Shown piece after piece: positions 25,576-33,866 of a stretch of 38,364 nucleotides of DNA. Origin of the DNA: Bacteroidaceae bacterium (GTDB lineage: Bacteria; Bacteroidota; Bacteroidia; Bacteroidales; Bacteroidaceae); assembly GCA_016302965.1 (NCBI GenBank), contig JAEDMP010000015.1, positions 1-38,364 of the forward strand, read 5' to 3'. Numbering within the stretch: the stretch's first letter is position 1; each line of letters starts with the position of its first letter. The position numbers and the translations under genes are program-made. Under the pieces are notes generated by a model. That model was not told where the DNA came from. It ran no database searches and was given only the letters and a program-made list of their open reading frames with translations.

Positions 25576-25783
25576 TTTTACGCCCTGAAAGGGCAACAGC
25601 ACATAGCCCAGGGTAACGCCCTGGGTAGATTCATGCGTCGAATTGCGCCCTGTAAGGGCAAAAGCATAAGAATCGATGTGATGGTGTAACAAACGCTTTT
25701 GCCCTTTCAGGGCGTTTCCTTTTCCTCGGCATAGAGACCCAGGGCGTTGCCCTGGGCTATGTGCTGTTGCCCTTTCAGGGCGT
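25576..25783. repeat. Nested palindromic element (REP/BIME-like)
   Basis: Outer arms 25580-25626 and 25737-25783 are 47 bp with one mismatch. Inner arms 25646-25665 and 25695-25714 are 20 bp with one mismatch. Arms contain the smaller hairpins CGCCCTGAAAGGGC and CCCAGGG..CCCTGGG. A shorter relative is at 34404-34539. Confidence 0.85.
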
Positions 25784-25796
25784 GTTTAAATGCTCA

Positions 25797-25974
25797 TTCC
25801 TAACTGACCGCGGTATTCAGTTCCCAACTGATTGCCCTATTCAGTTCCTAACTGACTGCGGTATTCAGTTCCTAACTGACTGCGGTATTCAGTTCCTAAC
25901 TGACTGCGGTATTCAGTTCCCAACTGATTGCGGTATTCAGTTGCCAACTGATTGCGGTATTCAGTTTCGCACCG
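25797..25974. repeat. 24-bp tandem repeat array
   Basis: Six full 24-bp units start at 25811, 25835, 25859, 25883, 25907 and 25931, with partial units at 25797-25810 and 25955-25974. Each unit carries GGTATTCAGTT and the small inverted repeat CAGTTCCTAACTG. Units differ at a few positions (CCTAACTGACTG versus CCCAACTGATTG). There are no spacers, so it is not a CRISPR. Confidence 0.9.
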
Positions 25975-26076
25975 CATGAACGGATGAAGAGTGGCGGAAT
26001 CGTTAGCAATTATCTATTTGTTGTAAAAGAATGAAAAAAAATCGGTACAAATGTAATGGAATATCAAAAATATCAG

Positions 26077-26084
26077 TAAATTTG
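26077..26084 (+). promoter_or_regulatory. -7 element of the dapB promoter
   Basis: TAAATTTG matches the -7 consensus, 23 bp before the dapB ATG. No good TTTG lies at the expected -33 position. Confidence 0.5.
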
Positions 26085-26107
26085 CAGCGTATTAATACAT
26101 TGTAGAC

Positions 26108-26863
26108 ATGAAAATAGCTTTGATAGGCTATGGAAAGATGGGCAAGATGATCGAACAGATAGCCCTCAGCCGTGGCCATGAAATCGTCAGCATCATCGAT
26201 GTTGACAATCAGGAAGAATTTGAGAGTGAGGCCTTCGCCTCTGCCGATGTAGCCATCGAGTTTACCGCCCCCCATGTGGCCTATGCCAACTATCTCAAGG
26301 CCTTTGCCAAGCACGTGAAGGTGGTGAGCGGTTCAACGGGATGGATGAAGGACCATGGCGACGATGTGCGCCGCATGTGCAGCGAAGAGGGACAGACCCT
26401 CTTCTGGGCATCCAACTTCAGCGTGGGCGTGGCCATCTTCTCCGCCGTCAACCGTTACCTGGCGAAGATCATGAACGCCTTCCCCCAATATGACGTCAGC
26501 ATGGAGGAAACCCACCATGTACACAAACTCGACCATCCCAGCGGCACCGCCATCACCCTGGCCGAGGAAATCACCGCCTCCCTCGACCGCAAGGACGACT
26601 GGACCGTGGGCACCCTGCTCAACCCCGACGGAAGCCTCGAGGGCTCCAGGGAGAGCGCTCCCGACAAGCTCCGCATCGACTGCGTGCGCCGCGGCGAGGT
26701 GCCCGGCATACACAGCATCTGCTACGACTCCGAGGCCGACAGCATCACCATCACCCACGATGCCCACTCGCGCAAGGGCTTTGCCCTGGGAGCCGTGCTC
26801 GCCGCCGAGTACACCGCCACCCACCGGGGACTGCTCACCATCTCCGACATGTTCCACTTCTAA
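26108..26863 (+). CDS. dapB: 4-hydroxy-tetrahydrodipicolinate reductase
   Basis: A 251-residue NAD(P)H-dependent enzyme of the diaminopimelate/lysine pathway. The nucleotide-binding motif GYGKMGKM is at residues 7-14, EFTAPHVAYANYL near 56-68, and the family signature with the catalytic histidine and lysine is ETHHVHKLDHPSGTA near 137-151. RRGEVPGIHSI near 198 and THDAHSRKGFALGA near 216-230 complete the fold. The length is typical. It heads a run with lepB (21 bp gap), the degenerate S26 gene and the WbqC gene, all on the plus strand; codons become more GC-rich towards its 3' end. Confidence 0.96.
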   Translation: MKIALIGYGKMGKMIEQIALSRGHEIVSIIDVDNQEEFESEAFASADVAIEFTAPHVAYANYLKAFAKHVKVVSGSTGWMKDHGDDVRRMCSEEGQTLFWASNFSVGVAIFSAVNRYLAKIMNAFPQYDVSMEETHHVHKLDHPSGTAITLAEEITASLDRKDDWTVGTLLNPDGSLEGSRESAPDKLRIDCVRRGEVPGIHSICYDSEADSITITHDAHSRKGFALGAVLAAEYTATHRGLLTISDMFHF

Positions 26864-26884
26864 ACAGTCCTCCCTTCAACACGT

Positions 26885-28312
26885 ATGAAAAAGAATCCTG
26901 TCAACAAGCGCAACCAGTGGCTCAAGTTCGTGGGCGTCAGCGCCCTCTATATCCTCTTCCTCATCTGGGTGAAAAACTGGTGGGGCATCTTCGTGCTCCC
27001 CTTCATCTATGATGTCTATATCACCAAGAAAATCCGCTGGCAGTGGTGGAAAGAGGCCGACGGCCCCGTGCGTTTCGTCATGTCGTGGGTGGATGCCATC
27101 GTCTTCGCCCTCGTGGCCGTCTATTTCATCAACCTCTTCTTCTTCCAGAACTACGTCATCCCCTCGAGCTCCTTGGAGAAATCGCTACTCACGGGCGACT
27201 ATCTCTTCGTGAGCAAGGTGAGCTACGGCCCGCGCATCCCGCAGACGCCCCTCACCATGCCGCTCACCCAGCATACGCTGCCCGTGGTCAACTGCAAGTC
27301 CTATCTCGAGTGGCCCCACTGGGACTACCGCCGGGTGCAAGGCTTGGGCCAGGTGGAGCTCAATGATATCGTGGTGTTCAACTATCCCGCCGGCGACACC
27401 ATCTGTGCCGGCTCGCGCTACGAGGCCCAGGACTATTATGTGATGTGCTACGCCTATGGCCGGGAGCTCTGGCCCCACCGCCCCGTCATCGACTCGCTCT
27501 CGCCCCAGCAGCGCTGGGACTATTTCCGAGAGGCTTATCTCATAGGCCGTTCCTATATCGAGCAGAATCCCGAGGAGTTTGGCACCATCAGCAGCCGTCC
27601 CACCGACCGGCGCGAAAACTATGTGAAGCGCTGTGTGGGACTGCCCGGACAGACGCTGCAGATCAAGAACCGCATCGTCTATCTCGACGGCAAGGCCAAC
27701 AAGGAACCCGAGAATGTGCAGTATACCTATTATCTGAAGCTGCGCGACCGACTGCCCGACGAGCTGCTCCAGGAACTCGGCATCTCGATGGAAGACCTGC
27801 AGAGCCTACACGATTTCGGCTATCTGCCCCTCACCAAACGCGCCGTGGCGGCCCTGGCCGCCCGCAAGGACCTCGTCGAGAGCATCAGCCTGAATACCGA
27901 CAGCTCTGAAGAAGGCATCTATCCACAGAACGGCAACTGCCACTGGACACGCGACAACTACGGTCCCGTGTGGATTCCCAAGAAGGGAGAGAGCATCCGC
28001 CTCACCATGGACAATATCGCCGTCTACGAGCGCCCCATCCGCGTCTATGAGGGCAACAGCCTCAAGGTGGAGAACGGCAAGATCTATATCAACGGAAAGG
28101 AGGCCAACAGCTATACCTTCCGGATGGACTACTACTGGATGATGGGCGACAACCGCCACAACTCGGCCGACTCACGCTACTGGGGATTCGTGCCCGAAGA
28201 CCATGTCGTGGGCAAGCCCATCTTCATCTGGTGGTCAAGCGACCCCGACCGCCACGGCATTTCCGGCATCCGCTGGAACCGTCTGTTCAGTATCGTCGAC
28301 AACATCAAGTAA
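26885..28312 (+). CDS. lepB: Signal peptidase I with a long insertion
   Basis: A 475-residue membrane serine-lysine protease that removes signal peptides on the outer face of the inner membrane. Hydrophobic segments lie at about 15-45 and 70-88. Box B reads PSSSLEKSLLTGD with nucleophile S96; box D is YVKRCVGLPGQTLQI with general base K248; box E is GDNRHNSADSRYWG (from 421). The S-to-K distance of 152 residues is far longer than the 55 of E. coli LepB, due to an inserted segment (about 115-240), and a further insertion separates boxes D and E. Large Bacteroidota signal peptidases of this sort are known. It is followed by a paralogue that has lost the active site. Confidence 0.95.
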   Translation: MKKNPVNKRNQWLKFVGVSALYILFLIWVKNWWGIFVLPFIYDVYITKKIRWQWWKEADGPVRFVMSWVDAIVFALVAVYFINLFFFQNYVIPSSSLEKSLLTGDYLFVSKVSYGPRIPQTPLTMPLTQHTLPVVNCKSYLEWPHWDYRRVQGLGQVELNDIVVFNYPAGDTICAGSRYEAQDYYVMCYAYGRELWPHRPVIDSLSPQQRWDYFREAYLIGRSYIEQNPEEFGTISSRPTDRRENYVKRCVGLPGQTLQIKNRIVYLDGKANKEPENVQYTYYLKLRDRLPDELLQELGISMEDLQSLHDFGYLPLTKRAVAALAARKDLVESISLNTDSSEEGIYPQNGNCHWTRDNYGPVWIPKKGESIRLTMDNIAVYERPIRVYEGNSLKVENGKIYINGKEANSYTFRMDYYWMMGDNRHNSADSRYWGFVPEDHVVGKPIFIWWSSDPDRHGISGIRWNRLFSIVDNIK

Positions 28313-28359
28313 TCCCCCTTCCGTATATCCATCAAGTCATATAGAACCTACTTCGATGC

Positions 28360-28920
28360 ATGACCTCACGTAACACCATCAGATGGCTGGCCGCCTTGGG
28401 AGCGGGTGCCCTGGCTGCCCTGCTGTTCAGAGCCACCATGCTGACGCTCTGCAAGCTGGAGGGAGCCGCCTTTGAGCCTTTCCTCCTGCAGGGAGACAGG
28501 GTGGTGGTCAACCGGTGGAGTTACGGACTGAGGACGGGGGCCGACGGCGGACTCTTCGGCTATGGACGATGGCTCCGACAGCCCGTCAGGAGGGGCGACA
28601 TCATCGCCATCGACAGTCCCGTCGATTCGCTGCCCGGCATCTTCCTCTGCCGCTGCCGCCATCTGCCGGGCGACACCCTCCGCCTGAACGGCGAACTGTT
28701 CACGGTGCCCGGCATCCGCCCCACCTGTTCGCGCGAAGACTACTATGGGGTGGAGTCGCTCTCCAGCCGCTCTCCCGTCAGCCGCTTCATCGGCATCGTG
28801 GCCGAGCGCCACATCATCGGGCGTGCCGTCTGTGTGCTCTACAGCCATGACGATACCCAGCCCCCCTTCAGCGGATTCCGCCAAGACCGTTTCTTTGCTA
28901 CCATTGTTACAGAACCCTGA
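28360..28920 (+). CDS. S26 signal-peptidase-like protein lacking catalytic residues
   Basis: A 186-residue protein with one N-terminal hydrophobic helix (about 8-30) and a signal-peptidase-like fold. Aligning by eye to the adjacent lepB, box B reads EGAAFEPFLLQGD, so the nucleophile Ser is Ala37; box D reads LCRCRHLPGDTLRL, so the Lys base is Cys97; box E lacks GDNR, reading GIVAERHIIGRAV. The hydrophobic and PGD framework is kept. The inference is that it is not a peptidase but may bind or regulate LepB or its substrates. It lies 47 bp after lepB and 13 bp before the WbqC gene. Three internal cysteines (C97, C99 and C123 region) are notable for a periplasmic protein. Confidence 0.8.
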   Translation: MTSRNTIRWLAALGAGALAALLFRATMLTLCKLEGAAFEPFLLQGDRVVVNRWSYGLRTGADGGLFGYGRWLRQPVRRGDIIAIDSPVDSLPGIFLCRCRHLPGDTLRLNGELFTVPGIRPTCSREDYYGVESLSSRSPVSRFIGIVAERHIIGRAVCVLYSHDDTQPPFSGFRQDRFFATIVTEP

Positions 28921-28933
28921 TATAAGCTCGCAC

Positions 28934-29578
28934 ATGAAGACAGCCCTGCTCTCCTCCACCTATTTCGGCCCCATCCAGTGGTACCGTAAGATTGCCCGCT
29001 ATGGCGATGCCAGGGTGGAGTGGCACGACTCTTACCAGAAGCAGACCTACCGCAACCGCTGCATCATCGCCAATGCCCACGGGCTGCAGACGCTCACCCT
29101 GCCCGTTGAGCGGCATACCGACGGCACCATCCGCATCAGCGACCACGGTCAATGGCGCCACCAGCATTGGCAGGCGTTGCTCTCTGCCTACGGCGAGTCT
29201 CCCTTCTTCGACTACTATGCCGACGACCTCGCCCCCTTCTTCGAGCGCCGATGGACCTTTCTGTATGATTACAACCTGGAGATCTGCCAAACGCTCTGCC
29301 GCCTCCTCGATGTGGACGCCACCATCCGTCCCACCGAGCGCTATCTCGCCCCCGACGAACTGCCACAGGATGGCAGCATCGACGACTTCCGCGACAGCAT
29401 CCACCCCAAACGACCGGCTCCCGATGCCGACGCCCTCACACGACCCTACTATCAGGTGTTTGCCGACCGCCATGGCTTCCAGCCCAACCTCAGCATCCTC
29501 GACCTCCTCTTCAATATGGGGCCCGAGGGCATCTTCTGGCTCGAAGAGCCGCCTCCATCCGCGGTCTGTCACATCTGA
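28934..29578 (+). CDS. WbqC-family protein
   Basis: A 214-residue protein whose opening, MKTALLSSTYFGPIQWYRKI, then DSYQKQTYRNRCIIANAHGLQTLTLPVE, is the standard start of the WbqC family. The FDYYADDLAPFFERRWTFLYDYN stretch and the closing LSILDLLFNMGPEG also fit. WbqC proteins are often found in polysaccharide or O-antigen loci, but their reaction is unsettled. I chose the ATG at 28934; an open frame continues upstream but overlaps the S26-like gene in another frame. Its tight linkage (13 bp) to lepB and its paralogue suggests one transcript. Confidence 0.88.
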   Translation: MKTALLSSTYFGPIQWYRKIARYGDARVEWHDSYQKQTYRNRCIIANAHGLQTLTLPVERHTDGTIRISDHGQWRHQHWQALLSAYGESPFFDYYADDLAPFFERRWTFLYDYNLEICQTLCRLLDVDATIRPTERYLAPDELPQDGSIDDFRDSIHPKRPAPDADALTRPYYQVFADRHGFQPNLSILDLLFNMGPEGIFWLEEPPPSAVCHI

Positions 29579-29656
29579 TTATATTGTCTGCTCTTTCAAA
29601 CAGAGCTTTTCACTACAACTCTATTCCAACAGTATTATTTCATTCCCGAATTATCT

Positions 29657-31576
29657 ATGAAACGACAGTACATTCATTTCCTCAGTATCGCCTGCTGCCT
29701 GCTCCTCTCCCTGCAGGCCTGGGCCGACAACTTCAGTTTCGGCTACACCAATGGCGATTGTGGCCGCAGCAATAACTTCCGTCTCGGCACGGGAACCACC
29801 CAGGGACAGGCCATCCGCCTGAGCCACGAGAAACTGCAGCTGCTCAAGGGCTGCTCCATCTCTGCCATCGAGTTTGCCTGCGGCTCCACCCGTGCCGACA
29901 ACAAGCAGGTGCAGCTCTTCATCTCCACCGCCCTGGGCGCCGATGCCCTCGTCAGTCAGACGGGCACCATCGCCAAGGCCAACCAGTGGAGCAGCCAGAC
30001 ACTCGACAACCCCTATGTCATCACCGGCGAGGAGCCTGAACTCTACGTGGGTTATACCGCCACCATCGCCAACACCTACAACCTGCTCAATGCCGATCAT
30101 ACCGCCGACCTGCAGGGCTGCTGCTTTGTCTACAACGACGGACAGTGGCAGGACACCTACGGCATGGCTGTCGGCGCTGCCAACGTGCGGGCCGTCATCG
30201 CCGATGCACCGCTCTACCAGGATGTGCTCGTGAAACCCTTCTCGCTCGAAGGCTACTACAAGAGCAATACCCTCTATACCATCCGGGGCATGGTGCTCAA
30301 TACCGGTTCGGCCACCATTACGGGCATGGGTGTGTCCTATGGTGTGACCGGCACGGAGCATGAGGTGAAGCAGCTCACGGGACTCAACCTCGCTCCCGGC
30401 CAGTCGCAGGAGGTGGAGGTGCTGGTGTCCAGCCACGAGGGCGATGCCTCGCTCGACGTGGAGATGGGCGTAGACAACCTCGCCTCTGACGCCGCCACCA
30501 CCGCTGATGCCGACCCCAACGACAACAGCACCAAGGCCACGGCCTTCTTCTATCCCGAGAACATGGAGCGCAGCCTGCTCGTCGAGTCGTTCACGGGCCA
30601 GGACTGTTCCAACTGTCCCGCCGGTCACCGCGTGCTGCATGAACTCATCGACACCTGTGGCTGGAACGCCATCAGCGTGGCCCATCACAGCGGCTACTAT
30701 CCCGACCAGTTCACCATGGACGACGACCTCTATTACACGTCGTTCTTCTTCGGTTCGGCCAGCACCTATGCGCCTGCCGCCATGCTCAACCGACTGGCCA
30801 CACCCACGATGACCTCTCCCATCATCAATGCCCAGGACCGCACGGCGCTCGCCTCCGCCCTCAGCTATATGCAGCTGAAGAGCCAGCCCTACGTGTCGCT
30901 CAACCTCCAGTCGGTCTACAACCCCGACACGCGCCAACTGGATGTCACCCTCCAGGCCTATCCACATACCGACCTGCCCGACGGCAAACTCCTGCTCAAT
31001 GTCTATCTCGTGCAGGACAGCGTGCAGGCCTACCAGTCGAACGGCGGCAATGCCTATCTCCACAACGCCATCTACCGCGGCAACCTGACGGGCAACCTCT
31101 GGGGACAGCTCGCCACCTGCGAGGCAGGCAAGACCGTGGAGTGGACCACCACGATGACGCTGCCCGAAAGCATCTACTCCAACTACTGGACCGCTGCCAC
31201 CGAGGCCGACTGCAAGAATGGCTCACCCGACATCCCCGTGGTGGTGAAGGATATGCAGCTCGTGGCCATTGCCGCTGCCTACAATCCCGACGACAACCGC
31301 ATGAACAGCATCTATAATGCCGCCTCTGTGGCCCTCAACGGCTCCTATACCCAGCAGGCTTTCCCCACCGCCATCGACAAGGTGGAGATGGAACAGGGCA
31401 TTGCCCTCGACCTCCGTGTGGCGGACGGCGAGGTGCTGGTCAATGGGGAGCGTGGCCGTTGCGAACTCTTCGACCTGCAGGGACGCAGCCATGGCAGCCG
31501 TCTCGACCGTCATGGGGTGTATCTCGTCAGGGCAAAGGCCGCCGGCAAGACCGTTACCCGCAAGATTGCTTATTAA
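29657..31576 (+). CDS. Secreted Omp28-like CxxC protein with T9SS type A sorting domain
   Basis: A 639-residue exported protein. The signal peptide is residues 1-23 (hydrophobic IACCLLLSL, then AWA). Residues about 25-185 form a beta-sandwich-like N-terminal region. A beta-rich stretch (185-300) leads to a thioredoxin-like domain: LLVESFTGQDCSNCPAGHR with C317 and C320, then ISVAHHSGYYPDQF and YAPAAMLNR, matching the Omp28 pattern. The C-terminal 80 or so residues end CELFDLQGRSHG, DRHGVYLVRAKAAGKTVTRK, IAY: a typical type A T9SS signal. It shares the CxxC domain with the protein at 22011 but has it much further from the N-terminus. It is followed after 22 bp by the subtilase gene, so the pair is probably co-expressed. 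Confidence 0.82.
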   Translation: MKRQYIHFLSIACCLLLSLQAWADNFSFGYTNGDCGRSNNFRLGTGTTQGQAIRLSHEKLQLLKGCSISAIEFACGSTRADNKQVQLFISTALGADALVSQTGTIAKANQWSSQTLDNPYVITGEEPELYVGYTATIANTYNLLNADHTADLQGCCFVYNDGQWQDTYGMAVGAANVRAVIADAPLYQDVLVKPFSLEGYYKSNTLYTIRGMVLNTGSATITGMGVSYGVTGTEHEVKQLTGLNLAPGQSQEVEVLVSSHEGDASLDVEMGVDNLASDAATTADADPNDNSTKATAFFYPENMERSLLVESFTGQDCSNCPAGHRVLHELIDTCGWNAISVAHHSGYYPDQFTMDDDLYYTSFFFGSASTYAPAAMLNRLATPTMTSPIINAQDRTALASALSYMQLKSQPYVSLNLQSVYNPDTRQLDVTLQAYPHTDLPDGKLLLNVYLVQDSVQAYQSNGGNAYLHNAIYRGNLTGNLWGQLATCEAGKTVEWTTTMTLPESIYSNYWTAATEADCKNGSPDIPVVVKDMQLVAIAAAYNPDDNRMNSIYNAASVALNGSYTQQAFPTAIDKVEMEQGIALDLRVADGEVLVNGERGRCELFDLQGRSHGSRLDRHGVYLVRAKAAGKTVTRKIAY

Positions 31577-31598
31577 AGTTATATTGCCTGATTGAATC

Positions 31599-33797
31599 AT
31601 GAAACGATTACCGATACTTCTCTCGCTCCTCGCCTCTGCCGCTGTACTCTCGGCTCAGACGGGAGCCGTGCTCTCGCCAGAGAGCCGTCTGCTGCTCCAT
31701 CGTGCGCAGCAGGCCGCCGACGTGGCCAAGACAACGGCTGCTGCCGATACCCAGGTGGCTGCCTACCTCACCATCGATGCCTCCCGTTTCGACCGCCAGC
31801 AGGTGGAACGTCTCGGTGCTAAGGTAGGTGTGGTGGCGGGCAACACGGCCACGGTGCGTCTGCCCCTGCAGGCCCTGCAGTCGCTCTCCCAGGTGGAGGG
31901 TGTGCGCCATGTGCAGGTGGCCTCACGGGTGACACCCCAGCTGGATGTGGCCCGCGCCGAGGCCCATGCCGACCTCATGACCACCGACCCCCAGCTCTCG
32001 CTGCCCTATACGGGCAAGGGGGTGCTCGTGGGTATTGTGGATGCCGGCTTCGACTATGCCCATCGGGCCTTCTATGACGCCCAGGGCAAGACGCGCATCC
32101 GCCGCGTGTGGGAACAGAAGACCGAGGCCACAGGCAGTTACCATGCGCCTGCCGCCTTCGGCTATGGCGTGGAGCTCGAGGGACAAGACGTCCTGGAAAC
32201 GGCTGCCGCCGATATCGTCAACAACTCGCATGGCACCCACGTGGCTGCCATCGCCGCCGGCTCCTCCTGGCTCACTGACGGGCTCTATGCGGGCATCGCT
32301 CCTGATGCCGACATCGTCCTGGTGAGTGTCGACGGCAACAGTCCCGACAACGTGTCGGTGTCTGATGCCGTGGCCTATATCTTCAACTATGCCGACAGCC
32401 TCGGCATGCCCTGTGTGGTCAACCTCAGCCTCGGCATGAACCTCGGACCGCACGACGGAACCTCGCCCTTCGACCGACTGGCCGATGCCATGCAGGACAA
32501 GGGAAAGCTCATCGTCGGCGCCTCGGGCAACTATCGGGGCGGCTTGTTCCACTTCAACCGCACTTTCGCCTCTGAAGCCGAGGAGCCGCTGCGCACCTTT
32601 GTCAACTTCCGTTATGGGCTGACCAAGGACAATGCCGGAGGCGAAATCGATATCTGGGCATCGCCCGGCTTCGTCTTCGACCTGCGCCTCGTGGCCTTCA
32701 ACACCTTCAACCATAGCGAGAAGACCGCCGTGCTCATCGAGCCTTTCCTCCAGCCTACGGATGGCTCGGAAAGCGGGTCGGCCACGGCCACCTTCTCTTC
32801 CTATATCTCGGGAGAGATGCAGGCGGCATGGGAGAAAGACCCTGTGAACGGCAAGTTCCACCTGCGCTTGGAGTCGGCGCTCACCAGTGTACGCACCAAC
32901 TATGCGCTGGCCTTGGAGATTATCCCCCGCAGTGAGGGAACCATCGACCTCTGGGCCGACAACACCTATCTCGACTTTACCGACCTCGACATCGAGGGCT
33001 ACAGCAAGCCCTCGCCCCTCATGAGCTCCGTCTGCGAGGTGGGAGGCACCGCCAAGCGCATCCTCTCCGTGGGGGCCTATACCACCCGCAATGAGTATCA
33101 GCTCTACCGCGAGACGGTGGTCAACAAGCTCGAACAGGAGACCGTGGGTGCCATCAGCACCTTCTCGGGCATGGGACCCACTGCCGACCTCCGCATGAAG
33201 CCCGAGGTGGCCGCTCCCGGCTGTATCATCATCTCCGCCGTGAGCAACTACGACAGCTCCAGCAACCGTTTGGTGGCCAAGAGCTATGGAGGCGGTTCGC
33301 GCTATCATCTCTATGGCTATATGCAGGGCACCTCCATGGCGGCTCCCTTTGTCACGGGTACGGTGGCGGCATGGCTGCAGGCCTATCCCGAGCTCTCGCC
33401 CGAGGACCTGCGCGAGGTGGTGGCTGCCACAGCCCGTCTCGACGACTTCACCGGCGATGCCACCCAGGCCGAGAGCCAGGGCTTCGGCTATGGCAAGATT
33501 GATGCCATGGCCGGACTACAGGATTGTCTGCGTCGCTCGGCTACAGGCATCCGTGGCGTGGTGGATGCCTCGGCCGCTGCCTCCCTCTCTGCCGAGGGGG
33601 TACTCGTGAGCCATCCCGCCGCTTACGTGACCATCGAACGCTATGCGCCCGACGGCCGACTGCTCGCATCGCATCGCTGCCGCAACGTGGCTGCCGGCGC
33701 TGTGCTTCCCTTTCCTGCTGCCTCTGCCGCTGCCTCCTTCTCCCTCATCCGGGTGAAGACACCCGAGGGCAGTTCGGTGTGGAAGGTGAAGGATTAA
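31599..33797 (+). CDS. Secreted subtilisin-like serine protease (S8 family)
   Basis: A 732-residue exported protease. Residues 1-20 are a signal peptide (MKRLPILLSLLASAAVLSAQ). A prodomain-like segment spans about 40-115 (VEGVRHVQVASRVTPQLD). The catalytic triad is complete: D148 in GIVDAGFDYAH, H211 in NNSHGTHVAAIAAGS, S579 in GTSMAAPFVTGT; N311 in GASGN is the oxyanion residue. An insertion of about 150 residues (320-470) sits between the Asn and Ser blocks, beta-rich and reminiscent of an added domain. The end (660-732) is beta-rich, with APDGRLLASHRC then VKTPEGSSVWKVKD, compatible with a divergent T9SS signal. It is adjacent to the CxxC protein and may act on or be folded with it; this is inference. 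Confidence 0.92.
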   Translation: MKRLPILLSLLASAAVLSAQTGAVLSPESRLLLHRAQQAADVAKTTAAADTQVAAYLTIDASRFDRQQVERLGAKVGVVAGNTATVRLPLQALQSLSQVEGVRHVQVASRVTPQLDVARAEAHADLMTTDPQLSLPYTGKGVLVGIVDAGFDYAHRAFYDAQGKTRIRRVWEQKTEATGSYHAPAAFGYGVELEGQDVLETAAADIVNNSHGTHVAAIAAGSSWLTDGLYAGIAPDADIVLVSVDGNSPDNVSVSDAVAYIFNYADSLGMPCVVNLSLGMNLGPHDGTSPFDRLADAMQDKGKLIVGASGNYRGGLFHFNRTFASEAEEPLRTFVNFRYGLTKDNAGGEIDIWASPGFVFDLRLVAFNTFNHSEKTAVLIEPFLQPTDGSESGSATATFSSYISGEMQAAWEKDPVNGKFHLRLESALTSVRTNYALALEIIPRSEGTIDLWADNTYLDFTDLDIEGYSKPSPLMSSVCEVGGTAKRILSVGAYTTRNEYQLYRETVVNKLEQETVGAISTFSGMGPTADLRMKPEVAAPGCIIISAVSNYDSSSNRLVAKSYGGGSRYHLYGYMQGTSMAAPFVTGTVAAWLQAYPELSPEDLREVVAATARLDDFTGDATQAESQGFGYGKIDAMAGLQDCLRRSATGIRGVVDASAAASLSAEGVLVSHPAAYVTIERYAPDGRLLASHRCRNVAAGAVLPFPAASAAASFSLIRVKTPEGSSVWKVKD

Positions 33798-33866
33798 GGA
33801 TGCGCGATGAAGAAGAACCTTTTTTTTTATTTTTATTATTACCAAATTTAGTAAACTTTATTTCTT

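Larger units (their letters stand above)
25146..26107. other. Gene-free, repeat-rich intergenic region
   Basis: These 962 bp contain no ORF with a plausible protein family; short open frames simply translate the repeats. The region holds, in order, the serB promoter, an inverted repeat (25247-25304), a long hairpin element (25355-25510), a nested palindromic element (25576-25783), a 24-bp tandem array (25797-25974) and the dapB promoter. Confidence 0.9.

Noticed and set aside
25797..25974. Possible CRISPR array
   Set aside because: Units are directly adjacent with no unique spacers, and no cas genes are nearby.
25761..25979. 72-codon open frame with an eight-residue repeat (GIQFLTDC)
   Set aside because: It exists only because the 24-bp unit is a multiple of three; no signal peptide, family or ribosome site, and it starts inside another repeat.
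29651..31063. 470-codon open frame antisense to the Omp28-like gene
   Set aside because: Low-complexity composition typical of the reverse strand of GC-rich genes; the sense gene has a signal peptide and a sorting domain.
31923..33308. 461-codon open frame antisense to the subtilase
   Set aside because: The sense strand contains a complete catalytic triad; the antisense frame shows no motif.
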